DNA of 64,000 bases from Desulfobulbus oligotrophicus (GCF_016446285.1 NZ_CP054140.1:2780001-2844000), one strand, 5' to 3'. Positions 38,084-47,636 are shown, counted from the first letter of the stretch. Numbers and translations: made by a program. The notes: a model not told the origin generated them from the sequence alone.

Positions 38084-38490
38084 CAGGCAACCTCATCCGT
38101 TGTATCACGCCGCCACGTTCGCCATGCCCATACAGATAGAACGGCGAGCAGACCACCTCCCACATCCGCGGCCACATCTGAACCACTGACCTCCCGACCG
38201 GCAATGAACGACTGATGCCACTCGTCCGAGATCCCGTAAACAAGACAGAACATCAAAGTGGCACCACCGGCATAAACAGGATGATTGCTACGCCACTGAG
38301 GTGAGAGAGCCACATAAAAAGTAACCCCGAGAATCGTGTATACCAGGCAGTGAAGCAGTTTATCGATATTGACGACAGCAGGCAAAGTGAATGTGCCGCC
38401 GGGTTGATGGGAAAGATAAAAGATACCGCTCATAACCAACCCCACAGGCAGATACCGCAGCCGATTCAGCCACTGTCTCATACTCTTCAT
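38083..38490 (-). CDS. VanZ-like family membrane protein
   Basis: A 135-residue protein with about four hydrophobic segments. It carries the VanZ-family signatures [13 protein letters not shown] and [25 protein letters not shown]. VanZ relatives are linked to teicoplanin tolerance, but most bacterial copies have no known role. Its start overlaps the SEC-C gene stop by four bases and its stop overlaps the hydrolase start. Confidence 0.85.
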   Translation of the reverse strand: MKSMRQWLNRLRYLPVGLVMSGIFYLSHQPGGTFTLPAVVNIDKLLHCLVYTILGVTFYVALSPQWRSNHPVYAGGATLMFCLVYGISDEWHQSFIAGREVSGSDVAADVGGGLLAVLSVWAWRTWRRDTTDEVA

Positions 38491-39005
38491 GCTGAGGTTT
38501 CTTCACCCTGCTCCACATGCATCTGTGCAAGCATTTCTTTTGGAAATCGTTTACGAAGCCGCCGAATAGCCGCATTGATCTGCTGTGCCGGACTGTTGAC
38601 AAGCAATGTCTTCACCTTGTCAACATACGAAGTTACATACACCTCTCGATCATGAAGAGCAAAGGTATGACTGAAATTTATCTCTATGGTCTCGGGATTC
38701 TCATTGACCTGGACAGCCAGTCGCTCACCATTTTTGGCAATTTGCACGGCATCGGAATCGGTGATCTCAAATAACCAGGCATCCCCCTTATGATCAGCAA
38801 AAAACAGAAAAACACCGAGCTCAAGAAAAACCTCTTTTTTTTCCTCAGCCAGGGTCTGTACCTTTTCAATGGTCGCCAGCAACGAAACCTTCACCGGACT
38901 TGTCGGCTCAGCCACAGCACCTGCCTGCTGCGCCGACAGACAACAGTGCTTGTATTTTTTCCCGGAGCCGCACGGGCACGGTTGATTTCTACCGATTTTT
39001 CCCAT
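38487..39005 (-). CDS. SEC-C metal-binding motif protein
   Basis: A 172-residue soluble protein that opens with the SEC-C zinc motif ([17 protein letters not shown], about residues 6-22), the same knuckle that ends SecA. The rest has helical segments (including [17 protein letters not shown]) and no other motif I recognise. The motif suggests binding to SecB, ribosomes or another protein, but the function is unknown. ATG at 39005 has GAGGAAA about 6 nt upstream; the frame is open to 39044. Confidence 0.8.
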   Translation of the reverse strand: MGKIGRNQPCPCGSGKKYKHCCLSAQQAGAVAEPTSPVKVSLLATIEKVQTLAEEKKEVFLELGVFLFFADHKGDAWLFEITDSDAVQIAKNGERLAVQVNENPETIEINFSHTFALHDREVYVTSYVDKVKTLLVNSPAQQINAAIRRLRKRFPKEMLAQMHVEQGEETSA

Positions 39006-39156
39006 TCTGTTTTCCTCGTAACCTGTTGAGCTGGGTCTTAACACCTTCTCATGACACGTACCCTATTACCTAAACCTTCGGTAGACTTCAAGAAAAACTA
39101 CTCTTCCTGCCGGGCAGTACTGTGCGTCAAAAAACAGTACCAGGGAGCACTGCAGT

Positions 39157-40764
39157 TCACACCATGTCGGAAGATACACCGGAAAGAGCACCCGTCACCT
39201 CGCTGTACTGCAGCCAGACACGACGAAACTCCTCCTGGCTTGCAAGGAGGATATCCACGAGTCTGGGATCAAAATGTTTTCCGCGCTGTTCCCTGAAATA
39301 AGTCAGTACATCCTCCCAGCTCCACGCCTCGCGATAGATGCGTCGATTAGACAGGGCATCAAAGACATCGGCCACCGACACGATCCGGCTACTGATATGA
39401 ATTTCGTCACCGTTCAGACCGCGTGGATATCCCCGGCCGTCCCAGCGTTCATGATGTTCGAGAATAATTCGGGCCGCAGTGCGAATAACCGGGCTTCCGG
39501 AATTTGTCAGCAGTTCATGGCCCTGACGCACATGAGCCTGAATGATCTGATATTCCTCCGGGGTAAGCGGGCCGGGTTTATTTAAAACAGCATCCGGGAC
39601 ACCAATTTTACCAAGGTCGTGCAGAGTTGAGGCAAGCTTGAACATCTCAGCCTCCTCCTCGCTGAGGCCGTATTTCAAAGCAAGCAAACGTACATATTCG
39701 GCCACCCTGCGGACATGGCTGCCTGTCTCATCTGAACGGCACTCCATGGCCTCTGCCATATGGTAGATGATCTCCTTCTGCGATTCTTCAATGCCTCTGT
39801 TAAGGAACAGGTTGTCAAAGGCCAGGGAGACATTGGTAAAAAACAACTCAAGCAAATCACGATCGTCTTCGTCCAGCTCCTTGGCAATCTCAAAATAAAG
39901 GAAATTTTCCGAGCCGGTCTGACTTTTAAAGTACCAGGCACACTTACCGCTCTCGCAATAAAAACCGTGGGGACAGGATCGGGCCTGATCAAGAGCACCC
40001 CGCATCAGGGCGATTTTCACCTCACCAATCGGCTGATCGACATATTGGCTGAACTTCCCGGTTGCCGCCAGTACCACCGATTGTCCCTGGATTTTTGAAA
40101 CCGCCAATCCCGAGGAATGGCTATAAAGCGCATCCTCATGCAACTGAAGAATCGAGGTTAATTGATCTAAAACGCCGCTCCCTAATTTTTCTAAGGATTG
40201 ACGTTCAAAAATATCCCCTGAAGCATCGATGATCTTTCTCAGCCCTTTACGATTATTTTCAAGGGTCACAATAAAGTTGTAACTTCGCAGCGCGGATATG
40301 ACGGTGACCAGCATCCGCTCAAGGGTTAACTCTGTCTTTTCCCTGTAATCGTTGATGTCATACTCTAAGATGACTTTGGCCGGCGGTGCCTTACCTGGTT
40401 GACCGGTACGCAAAACTATCCGCACAGTATGATTGTTGAGTACCTCGCGAATATAGCGGACAAGCTGCAGACCGCTGTCATCGGTTTCCATCACCACATC
40501 CAGAAGAACAACGGCTATGTCATGGTGCCCGGCTAAGATCTGCCTGGCTTCCTGACCGCTGTAGGCATGGAGGAACTCAAACTTCTTGTTATGATACTCC
40601 ATGTCTTTGATCATATAGGTGGTGACACTGTGAACATCGACCTCATCATCAACAATCAGAATCTTCCATCTGTCCTGGGGAATACTGCCGTCAGCCCGGC
40701 TTTCACCCGGTTCCGGAGCTTCATCTTTAAAGAGAAGGGCATCATCGTCGATCATCATAGACAC
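39157..40764 (-). CDS. response regulator with DUF3369 and HD-GYP c-di-GMP phosphodiesterase domain
   Basis: A 535-residue protein. The receiver domain (about 30-160) has the Asp in VVLLDVVMETDDSG. A DUF3369 GAF-like domain follows (about 170-335), with a cysteine-rich stretch, SCPHGFYCESGKCAWYF, near residue 265. The HD-GYP domain (about 340-510) is complete: TLHDLGKIGVPD holds the HD pair and HHERWDGRGYPRGL the GYP motif, so c-di-GMP hydrolysis is expected. The partner sensor kinase ends 6 nt upstream. Phosphorylation should therefore change c-di-GMP levels, tying this pair to the PilZ proteins elsewhere in the window. Confidence 0.93.
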   Translation of the reverse strand: MSMMIDDDALLFKDEAPEPGESRADGSIPQDRWKILIVDDEVDVHSVTTYMIKDMEYHNKKFEFLHAYSGQEARQILAGHHDIAVVLLDVVMETDDSGLQLVRYIREVLNNHTVRIVLRTGQPGKAPPAKVILEYDINDYREKTELTLERMLVTVISALRSYNFIVTLENNRKGLRKIIDASGDIFERQSLEKLGSGVLDQLTSILQLHEDALYSHSSGLAVSKIQGQSVVLAATGKFSQYVDQPIGEVKIALMRGALDQARSCPHGFYCESGKCAWYFKSQTGSENFLYFEIAKELDEDDRDLLELFFTNVSLAFDNLFLNRGIEESQKEIIYHMAEAMECRSDETGSHVRRVAEYVRLLALKYGLSEEEAEMFKLASTLHDLGKIGVPDAVLNKPGPLTPEEYQIIQAHVRQGHELLTNSGSPVIRTAARIILEHHERWDGRGYPRGLNGDEIHISSRIVSVADVFDALSNRRIYREAWSWEDVLTYFREQRGKHFDPRLVDILLASQEEFRRVWLQYSEVTGALSGVSSDMV

Positions 40765-40770
40765 TCCACG

Positions 40771-42729
40771 TCAAACAGGTATAGTCATCTGAAAGACTGT
40801 TCCCTGTCCTGGTCGGCTTTCACAGCCGATTTCTCCACCAAGGGTTCGCGTAACCAGGTTAAAAACAATGTGCAATCCCAGCCCGGTGGAGCCGTGTTGC
40901 CGTGAGGTTGTAAAGAAGGGTTCAAACACTCGATCCTGCACCTCTGCCGGCATCCCTTTCCCGTTGTCCGAGTAGCGCATCTCTAAAACATTCTCTTGAC
41001 GTATGGCTTCAATCCGGATCTCACCGCTTTGATCTTCCGCAAAAGCATGGACAAGGCTGTTAATAATGAGATTGGTCAGAATTTGAGAAAAAGCACCGGG
41101 ATAACTTTCAATCACCAGATCCGGGTCGCATTCGACAACAATCCGGTGGCTGGTCTTCTTCAGCTTTGGTCGTAAGCTGAGCAGAATTTCATCGATATAT
41201 TCACGCAGGCGAAAAATCCGCCGATGTTCTGAGACCTGATCAACCGCCACCATCTTAAAACTGCGAATCAGATCTGAAGCACGGTTCAGATTAACCAGAA
41301 TCATATCGACGCCTTCACGGGAATCTTCCAGAAACTGCGTTAAATCAGAGCGTCTTATTTCACCTTTCGAGAAACGTTCCGTTAAAGTTTTATTTTTCTC
41401 AACAAGGGTTGAACTCGCAGAAAGGGCGACTCCTACCGGGGTGTTGATTTCATGGGCAACACCGGCCACCAACTCGCCCAGGGCAGCCAGCTTTTCCGAG
41501 AGGACCAGTTGTTTCTGGGTTCGCTGTAAATGCTCCAATGTCTGCTGTACATCCTGGTTGGCCTGGGCCAGCTGCTCGGTACGCTGCATGACACGGTGCT
41601 CCAACTCTTCATTGAGACGAAGCAACTCTTCCTGTGCAACCGATCGTTCGTGCTCTTTTTCTTCCAGCTCCATCGCCATACTGTCAAAGGCATTGGCTAA
41701 CCGGCCAAGTTCCCCCTCCTGAAAATCAATACCGGTACGACTGCTCAACTCACCGGATTTCAATCGATCCGTCGCCGCAATCAACTGGTTGAATCGACGT
41801 ATCAGGGTTCGCTCTCCAACAACCCAGGCCGTCGCAAGTGCCAATGCTGCCGCCAGAATCAGCAGCACCAAATTACGAAGGACAACAAACCGAGCCTCAC
41901 CCAGTGCCTGGTCAACCGGAATGCCAAGACGAATCATCAGATAAGGAAAGGATGCTCCTTGAAAATGAAGCCTCTTGAAACTGTACAGACGACGTACTCC
42001 ATCCACGCCTACTTTTAAAAAGGTCCCCTCCTCTTCTTCACCGGACATGCGTTCCACCATCTGCGGTAAATCCGGTACCCAGGTATACTTCTCCGTTTCA
42101 GGGAATCTTGTCAGACGCATACCTTTGGCATCGGTCAGGGTGAAGATCGACTGCTCAGGCAAATGAGTGTCTGCAAAGAGACGACCGAAGTAATTCAAAT
42201 CAAAGTCGGCAATCAGCATGCCCTTTGGCTGAAAATCATCGGCAAAAACCGGCTGCGCAAAATGAACAACAACCCGACGTTCATTTTTACGCAGAGTATA
42301 ATTGCCGACAGTAAAAACTCCGGACTGCAGGGCTTCTTGGAAAACATCGGCGGGTTGGGAAGTTGTCGACAGATCGGCAGGGGCAACGGCAAGCACACGT
42401 CCGTTGATATCGATCAGGGTAAAAGAAACATAGACCGTGTGATTGGCCAGAATTTCTGCAAGAAGCGTCTGACAGGCGTCAACGTCGAGTCGACGGACGT
42501 CTGCCGACCGGGCAATCGCCATGAGCAGCAACCGGGCATTCTCAACCACCCTCTCATGGTGAGCAGCCATGGCCTGCACCTGGCGCAGAGCATAGTTCTC
42601 AGCATCCAGGACCACCCTGTTACGTAGCTCCCGCCCGCTGTACAGCAAAATTGCCAGTGATGGGAACACTGCCAACAGTACCAGAACAAGCAACGTTCTT
42701 CGGATGGAGCCGAAAATAAAAAGGCGCAT
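40771..42729 (-). CDS. sensor histidine kinase with periplasmic Cache domain
   Basis: A 652-residue membrane kinase: helix 1 at about 8-30, a periplasmic Cache (dCache-like) sensor (about 35-275), helix 2 at about 285-305, HAMP (about 308-360), a coiled coil (about 360-415), HisKA with the phospho-His in VAGVAHEINTPVG, and HATPase with NLIINSLVHA, DNGKGMP and GSTGLGLHI. Cache domains usually bind small organic molecules. It is transcribed first, from a strong predicted promoter, with the HD-GYP response regulator 6 nt downstream. Confidence 0.93.
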   Translation of the reverse strand: MRLFIFGSIRRTLLVLVLLAVFPSLAILLYSGRELRNRVVLDAENYALRQVQAMAAHHERVVENARLLLMAIARSADVRRLDVDACQTLLAEILANHTVYVSFTLIDINGRVLAVAPADLSTTSQPADVFQEALQSGVFTVGNYTLRKNERRVVVHFAQPVFADDFQPKGMLIADFDLNYFGRLFADTHLPEQSIFTLTDAKGMRLTRFPETEKYTWVPDLPQMVERMSGEEEEGTFLKVGVDGVRRLYSFKRLHFQGASFPYLMIRLGIPVDQALGEARFVVLRNLVLLILAAALALATAWVVGERTLIRRFNQLIAATDRLKSGELSSRTGIDFQEGELGRLANAFDSMAMELEEKEHERSVAQEELLRLNEELEHRVMQRTEQLAQANQDVQQTLEHLQRTQKQLVLSEKLAALGELVAGVAHEINTPVGVALSASSTLVEKNKTLTERFSKGEIRRSDLTQFLEDSREGVDMILVNLNRASDLIRSFKMVAVDQVSEHRRIFRLREYIDEILLSLRPKLKKTSHRIVVECDPDLVIESYPGAFSQILTNLIINSLVHAFAEDQSGEIRIEAIRQENVLEMRYSDNGKGMPAEVQDRVFEPFFTTSRQHGSTGLGLHIVFNLVTRTLGGEIGCESRPGQGTVFQMTIPV

Positions 42730-42813
42730 ACGATCATCTCGAAAACGAGAATGAGTCGATAATGTTCGGAAATCAGGAGAACATCATCATCTTACCCCAC
42801 ATTGATACAATAA

Positions 42814-42842
42814 AATTTATACTTTATATCAATTTATGTCAA
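42814..42842 (-). promoter_or_regulatory. predicted sigma-70 promoter of the Cache kinase / HD-GYP operon
   Basis: On the minus strand TTGACA (plus 42837-42842), a 17-bp AT-rich spacer, then TAAATT (42814-42819). Transcription should begin near 42807, about 78 nt before the kinase start. Confidence 0.6.
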
Positions 42843-42939
42843 CAGAACTCCAGTTCAGCTCATGGGAAAAGCAACCGCATGCAAAGCAGAGGGCAGAAGA
42901 ATACACGTGGGGGACAGACTTCGGGACAGAACAGTCCTG

Positions 42940-43419
42940 TTAATTAACCGGATGCAGAAGCGAGGTCTCCAGTTTGCCTGCTCGCACTGATACAAGCCAG
43001 TAAGATACGGGGATGGCGTGAATGGACGTTGTTAACTCCTCACTGACCCGGTGTGAATCTTCAATAAGATTATAAAAGGTCGAATCGATCCCAATAAATC
43101 CATCCAGCAGGTGGGTCAGTGTATGCAGCACTTTGGTTACATACCCCTGTTGCAGGTCAGGCAACTGCTCAAGGGAAGTGACCCCTTCCTCTTTAAGATG
43201 GGCAAGCATGCGTCGGGCAAAAGCGGCATTAGCGGCCAGTCCATGTGCGAGGGTTGGCTCAAAAAGCGGATGGGATCCGTTGTAGACCTCTTCAGGGTGG
43301 ATAACAAACGTAGCATAGGAGATCAACTGATTGCCGGAAAGATACTGCTTCACATGACGTATAGCTCGGTCCTTGGATGCAGAGTGCACTAAAAAGTAGT
43401 GTGCAACAGGGTCGTCCAT
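42940..43419 (-). CDS. protein of unknown function
   Basis: A 159-residue soluble, mostly helical protein. I do not recognise it. It has no signal peptide or membrane segment, and no cysteine. It is the last gene of the minus-strand cluster that contains the Ser/Thr kinase (gap 35 nt), so it could be a substrate or partner of that kinase; this is inferred only from position. Confidence 0.65.
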   Translation of the reverse strand: MDDPVAHYFLVHSASKDRAIRHVKQYLSGNQLISYATFVIHPEEVYNGSHPLFEPTLAHGLAANAAFARRMLAHLKEEGVTSLEQLPDLQQGYVTKVLHTLTHLLDGFIGIDSTFYNLIEDSHRVSEELTTSIHAIPVSYWLVSVRAGKLETSLLHPVN

Positions 43420-43454
43420 AAGTTTATCCAGTTCATAAATTTATCCGGTTCGGC

Positions 43455-44801
43455 TTATAAGGAAGTATCGACTGTGCTCTCTGCGGGGATACAGACAGCC
43501 CTGACATGATTCCGACAAGCTATGTCCTGGACACCGGCAAACCCCATGTCCATGTTCACATACCAGCTTTCATGATATCCGTGACGGTCACAGCTCCAGA
43601 GCCATTTCATTGTCTGCCCTGTGTTCTCCGCAGAAAAAAATGCCGCATAGCCGGCGTCTGACAGCATGCTCAACAACTCGTTGACAGTGGGAAGCCGCCA
43701 ATTCTGATACCCCTGAAACCGTTGTTTGTTCAACATCTCCACATAGCTGCGGGCTTCGGCAAGGGAGAGTGGAAACCGGCTGCCATGCCGCTGCCACACC
43801 AGATCCGTTGCCCGATCCCACACGATCTCTGCACCTGTCTCCAGCACATTACACACTGATTCCACCGGTCGCATCAGGGGGGTCACCCCAAAATGTTTTT
43901 GAGCCTGGGACCTGCGTACATTCAAAGATGTACGACGTAAAACCTTGGGTTTATCCCCTGCCTGAGGCACTGGACACCAGCGCTCTGAAGCCGATGGCAC
44001 CTTGGGGAGCTGCTCCAGGGCAACCAGCATCTCATCTGCGGATTGAAACCGCTCCTCCGGCTGCCAGCGCAACGCTTTAAGGAAAAAATCGTCCCAGGAC
44101 TGATCATACTGGGCATTGACCATGGACAAACTTAAACTCTGCATGCCCGGGAGCTTACCGGTGAGCATCCGATACAACAGCACTGCCGTTGAATAGAGGT
44201 CAGCCCGTCCATCAACGGCGTTTGGGTTTTTGCGTTGTTCCGGAGGAGTATAATACGGAGAACCGATCTGCATATTGCTTGGGCCTGAAAACGATGTGCC
44301 GTTAACCAGGGCCATACCGAAATCGCAGATTTTTATTATATCTTCGTCGGTGACCAGGATATTTTGTGGCTTTATGTCACGATGAACAATGTTGTTGTAG
44401 TGGAGAAAACCAAGGCCAGCCAGGATCTGCCGGCCATAATGCAACACCTTGGATGCCTGAATTATCCGGGAATCCTCCTCAAGATGAAAAGACTCACCAA
44501 TCATGTCCCCAAGATTGTTACAGATATAATCCATAACAAAAAAAGGCCGGCCTTGATCATCGTGGTCAAAGTCATGAACAGTGACGAGAAAAGGCTGGCT
44601 GAAGGTAGCCATGGTACGGGCTTCAAAGATGAAAATATCGCGTAACTGATCAACACCGAGGATGTCTTCCAACAGTTCGTTGGGATCAAGGATTTTGACG
44701 GCAACCACCTTATCAATAACCGGTACAATAGCCTTGTAGACCGACCCCATTCCTCCCTTGCCAAGACGGCGAACGACCTCGTATCGACCCACTTTCTTCA
44801 T
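43455..44801 (-). CDS. Hanks-type Ser/Thr protein kinase fused to a DUF1566 (Lcl_C) domain
   Basis: A 448-residue protein. Kinase domain (about 5-275): glycine loop GKGGMGSVYKA, catalytic Lys in VAVKIL, catalytic loop HRDIKPQNIL, DFG as ICDFGMA, and SPYYTPPEQ in the activation segment, all intact. After a linker, residues about 325-440 form a DUF1566 domain with WDRATDLVWQRHG, NWRLPTVNELLSM and a final HVRAVC. No membrane helix is visible, although DUF1566 domains are usually found in secreted proteins. ATG at 44801 has GGTGAG about 6 nt upstream. It starts 4 nt after the phosphoesterase stop. Confidence 0.9.
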   Translation of the reverse strand: MKKVGRYEVVRRLGKGGMGSVYKAIVPVIDKVVAVKILDPNELLEDILGVDQLRDIFIFEARTMATFSQPFLVTVHDFDHDDQGRPFFVMDYICNNLGDMIGESFHLEEDSRIIQASKVLHYGRQILAGLGFLHYNNIVHRDIKPQNILVTDEDIIKICDFGMALVNGTSFSGPSNMQIGSPYYTPPEQRKNPNAVDGRADLYSTAVLLYRMLTGKLPGMQSLSLSMVNAQYDQSWDDFFLKALRWQPEERFQSADEMLVALEQLPKVPSASERWCPVPQAGDKPKVLRRTSLNVRRSQAQKHFGVTPLMRPVESVCNVLETGAEIVWDRATDLVWQRHGSRFPLSLAEARSYVEMLNKQRFQGYQNWRLPTVNELLSMLSDAGYAAFFSAENTGQTMKWLWSCDRHGYHESWYVNMDMGFAGVQDIACRNHVRAVCIPAESTVDTSL

Positions 44802-44805
44802 TGGC

Positions 44806-45537
44806 TCACCAAAAAAGACGTTTAGCGTTGCTGCCTGGAAACCCGCGTTCACCCAGGAGTTGCATGGTGGTCTGGACATCATAGACAACAGACCGTATTT
44901 CAATGGTTGCCGCTTCCTGATCCCAAAGCACGTACTTCGCATGCCAGCTAAACATATCGCGTGGTTGTCCGACACTTCCACAAAGTAACAGATGACGGAC
45001 CTGTCTTGCGAGGTCAGAGTGACCGAGAGGCAACGGACAGCTTGTCACAGTGCTGTTATCCGACTGATGCCAACTGAGGTCGTGGGTATGACCAGCAAAA
45101 CAAATCCGCTCCGAATAGGCGGCAAATACACGCTGCAAACGGGTTTCTGTGGGATTGTACAGGTAGACTGTCATGGATTCCGGTGGACAGCCATGAACAA
45201 AACGAGTGTCGTTCCAGACAAGAGAACTGGGCAATGAGGTCAACCAGGATAAAGATTGTGCACTCAGCAGCGATCTGGTCAGATGCAGCGAATCCCGAGC
45301 AGTTGCATGGAAGCGGACAGAATAACTGCGACTGGCCAATCCGAGTTCGTGATTGCCCATCACCGAACACACTTTGCTCCTGATCAACGCCTGAACCACC
45401 TCTTCAGGCTCTGGACCGTAGCCGATATTGTCGCCCAAAGAGAAAATCCGGTCAACGGACAACAGGGCAATATCGGCCAAGACAGCCTCCAAGGCCCGAA
45501 AATTACCGTGAATATCTGCAAGAATCGCCACCCTCAT
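44806..45537 (-). CDS. calcineurin-like metallophosphoesterase
   Basis: A 243-residue phosphoesterase with the bimetal motifs DIHGN (about 8-12), GDNIGYGP, GNHE, and the later GHTHD. The YfcE/protein-phosphatase-like layout suits either phosphodiester or phosphoprotein substrates. Its start overlaps the ttcA stop by four bases and its stop is 4 nt before the Ser/Thr kinase start, so the two opposite activities are made together; that it reverses the kinase is an inference. Confidence 0.87.
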   Translation of the reverse strand: MRVAILADIHGNFRALEAVLADIALLSVDRIFSLGDNIGYGPEPEEVVQALIRSKVCSVMGNHELGLASRSYSVRFHATARDSLHLTRSLLSAQSLSWLTSLPSSLVWNDTRFVHGCPPESMTVYLYNPTETRLQRVFAAYSERICFAGHTHDLSWHQSDNSTVTSCPLPLGHSDLARQVRHLLLCGSVGQPRDMFSWHAKYVLWDQEAATIEIRSVVYDVQTTMQLLGERGFPGSNAKRLFW

Positions 45538-46304
45538 GGAAGATGTCTTTCTTTGCTTTGGTTGAGCAGGTACTGCTGGCGGATGTTGCCAAGAGCTGCA
45601 AATATATGCTCTTTTGCACCGGGAATCTGCTGATAAATCAATGAGGCCAAGTGCTGCATATCGCGGCGTTTGGTTTGCTCACGCAAAGGACAGAGAGAGC
45701 GAATCGGCGTCACACGCAACTGACGGCCGACCTCTTCAATCTCCACCTTGTCCAGATATGCCAATGGCCGGATAAGTGTCAAGCGTCCGGAAAAAAGGTT
45801 CTGTTTCGGAACCATGGTACTGATATTGCCGGCACAGGTGAGATTCAGCAGAAAAGTTTCGATAATATCGTCGCGATGATGGCCGAGGGCGATGGTATGA
45901 TAACCGCATTCTCGTGCATAGACGAACATCTGCGTCCTTCTTGAACGGGCACATTGAAAACACAGATCATGGTACGTCTTTGTGGTCTCTGTCGGCAACA
46001 GATCGGGCTGCCAACGAGCCGGCAGGATATGCAGGGGCAAACCAAGTGCACTGATCGAGCGACGAAGCTTTTGTGCCATCGGTCCGGGGCCGTTGGCGTC
46101 GGCTTCCATATCAACATGCACAGCTGCAAGGTCGTAATGGATCGGCGCTTTTTTCCGCCACTCGACCAGCAGCCATGCCAGTACAAACGAATCGATTCCG
46201 CCGGAAACCGCCACCAGAACCCGGTCACCATCGGTCAGCATGCTGTAATCGTGCATTGCCCGACCGATACGTCGATTTACCCCCCGCGACAACAACACTG
46301 TCAC
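45534..46304 (-). CDS. ttcA: TtcA-family tRNA thiolation enzyme (2-thiocytidine-32)
   Basis: A 256-residue PP-loop ATPase. The ATP-binding VAVSGGIDSFVL, the CFQCARSRR pair of cysteines and a third cysteine in SLCPLREQTKRR match the TtcA [4Fe-4S] site. GHHRDDIIETFLLNL is also typical. The GTG at 46304 is taken as start. It lies 13 nt after a lipoprotein gene and overlaps the phosphoesterase gene. A related TtcA-like paralogue with another tRNA substrate cannot be excluded. Confidence 0.87.
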   Translation of the reverse strand: MTVLLSRGVNRRIGRAMHDYSMLTDGDRVLVAVSGGIDSFVLAWLLVEWRKKAPIHYDLAAVHVDMEADANGPGPMAQKLRRSISALGLPLHILPARWQPDLLPTETTKTYHDLCFQCARSRRTQMFVYARECGYHTIALGHHRDDIIETFLLNLTCAGNISTMVPKQNLFSGRLTLIRPLAYLDKVEIEEVGRQLRVTPIRSLCPLREQTKRRDMQHLASLIYQQIPGAKEHIFAALGNIRQQYLLNQSKERHLP

Positions 46305-46317
46305 GGTTGCCGGTTCA

Positions 46318-46956
46318 CTACTTGTCGTCGAGGTAAGGACATTGGGAAAATTTTTCCTTAATACCGTCGCGGGCCAGGTCTTCAGCAGTCAACCAGACAA
46401 GCCCACGGCTCTGTGCTTTGGGCAGAGTGAGCAGATTTTCCATCACGGATTGCTGTTGTTCATCGAATCGACCATGACACAATACCCGTCCCTCACCCAC
46501 CTCATAGAGCCTGTAGGCAAAGGTAACAGCAGCAGGCTGTCTCACACCATAATCGCCGCCGATCCGTTCAACATACCGACTAAGCGTGACCTCCAGCAGG
46601 GTGTTGCACTCCTGTTGAGCAGCGATGTCTCTCGCCTTCTCCAGGTCAGTGAAACCACCACCTTTGTGTTCAACCTGAAGAGGAGTGGTAATAAACCGAA
46701 CCCCCGATTTATCTGCCAGGGCCTCTTTGATCAGGCCATCCATCACGACACTGGAATTTCGAAGCAACTCTTCTTCGGCAAGCGTCTGATTTTCATCAAA
46801 CTCAATGACCGGCCGAACCGGAAGCACCGCAATACCTGATACGGCAAAGGTATCATCCAAAGAACTTTGAACAGGGCCTTTCACCTGCGTACATCCGGCG
46901 GCCATAACAAGACAGAGTGCCGCTGTTCCGACTTTTATTTGCTGTAAAAGTGCCAC
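46318..46956 (-). CDS. putative lipoprotein of unknown function
   Basis: A 212-residue product with a lipoprotein signal, lipobox MAAGC ending at Cys22, so likely attached to the outer or inner membrane. The mature part has a Lys/Glu-rich region and a predicted beta-alpha fold (ISGIAVLPVRPV-like strand start, VTFAYRLYEVGEG) similar to small periplasmic lipoproteins of envelope systems. The start is GTG at 46956 with a perfect AGGAGG 8 nt upstream. It heads the ttcA cluster. Confidence 0.75.
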   Translation of the reverse strand: MALLQQIKVGTAALCLVMAAGCTQVKGPVQSSLDDTFAVSGIAVLPVRPVIEFDENQTLAEEELLRNSSVVMDGLIKEALADKSGVRFITTPLQVEHKGGGFTDLEKARDIAAQQECNTLLEVTLSRYVERIGGDYGVRQPAAVTFAYRLYEVGEGRVLCHGRFDEQQQSVMENLLTLPKAQSRGLVWLTAEDLARDGIKEKFSQCPYLDDK

Positions 46957-47036
46957 TTTTTATTCCTCCTGCTGAAGGGTGGAAAGTTGAAAAATTCGGC
47001 TAAGGTGTTTACACAACATGCAGGTCTTCAGTGTAC

Positions 47037-47636
47037 TTATAGCATACCTTTTGAAGAGAGCTGTCCCGTAACCAGGGGATGAGGTGCGGCTGCAAGGGCG
47101 ACTGCCCGCCCCAATGCTTTGAATATCGCCTCAAGAATATGGTGGCCGTTTTCACCATGCAGGAGATCAATGTGCAGTGTTATCCCTGCATGCAAGGAGA
47201 AAGCACGGAAAAATTCCTTGGCCAACGGTACATCAAAAGTCCCGATTTTCTGTTCAGAAATCTCGACCTGGTAATGGAGAAAAGGACGGTTGGAGAAGTC
47301 AAGGCAAACCCGTGCCAGCGCCTCGTCCATGGGGACATAGGCATGACCGTACCGACAGATACCGGCCTTGTTGCCCAAAGCTTGAGCAAAAGCCTGTCCC
47401 AGACAGATACCCACATCTTCAACAGTGTGATGGTCATCGACTTCCACATCACCCTGTGCGGATATTTTCAGATCAAAAAATCCGTGGACAGCCATGAGTA
47501 CCAGCATATGATCCAAAAAGCCCACACCAGTGTTAACCGTGATTGCACCTGTCCCATCAAGAACAAAATCAAGCTGAATGCTGGTCTCCTTCGTTGTTCG
47601 GGCAAGCGAGGCTGTGCGTGGTGCGGTTGCAGTCAT
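47037..47636 (-). CDS. hisB: imidazoleglycerol-phosphate dehydratase (HisB)
   Basis: Sixth step of histidine synthesis: dehydrates imidazole glycerol phosphate to imidazole acetol phosphate. The 199-residue monofunctional form has the duplicated metal-binding motifs, GFLDHML, DDHHTVEDVGI, HALF-type LHAGITLHI and NGHHILEAIFKALGRA. It is the ATG at 47636, with AGGA about 9 nt upstream; a TTG at 47642 would add two residues. No other his gene is near. Confidence 0.96.
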   Translation of the reverse strand: MTATAPRTASLARTTKETSIQLDFVLDGTGAITVNTGVGFLDHMLVLMAVHGFFDLKISAQGDVEVDDHHTVEDVGICLGQAFAQALGNKAGICRYGHAYVPMDEALARVCLDFSNRPFLHYQVEISEQKIGTFDVPLAKEFFRAFSLHAGITLHIDLLHGENGHHILEAIFKALGRAVALAAAPHPLVTGQLSSKGML

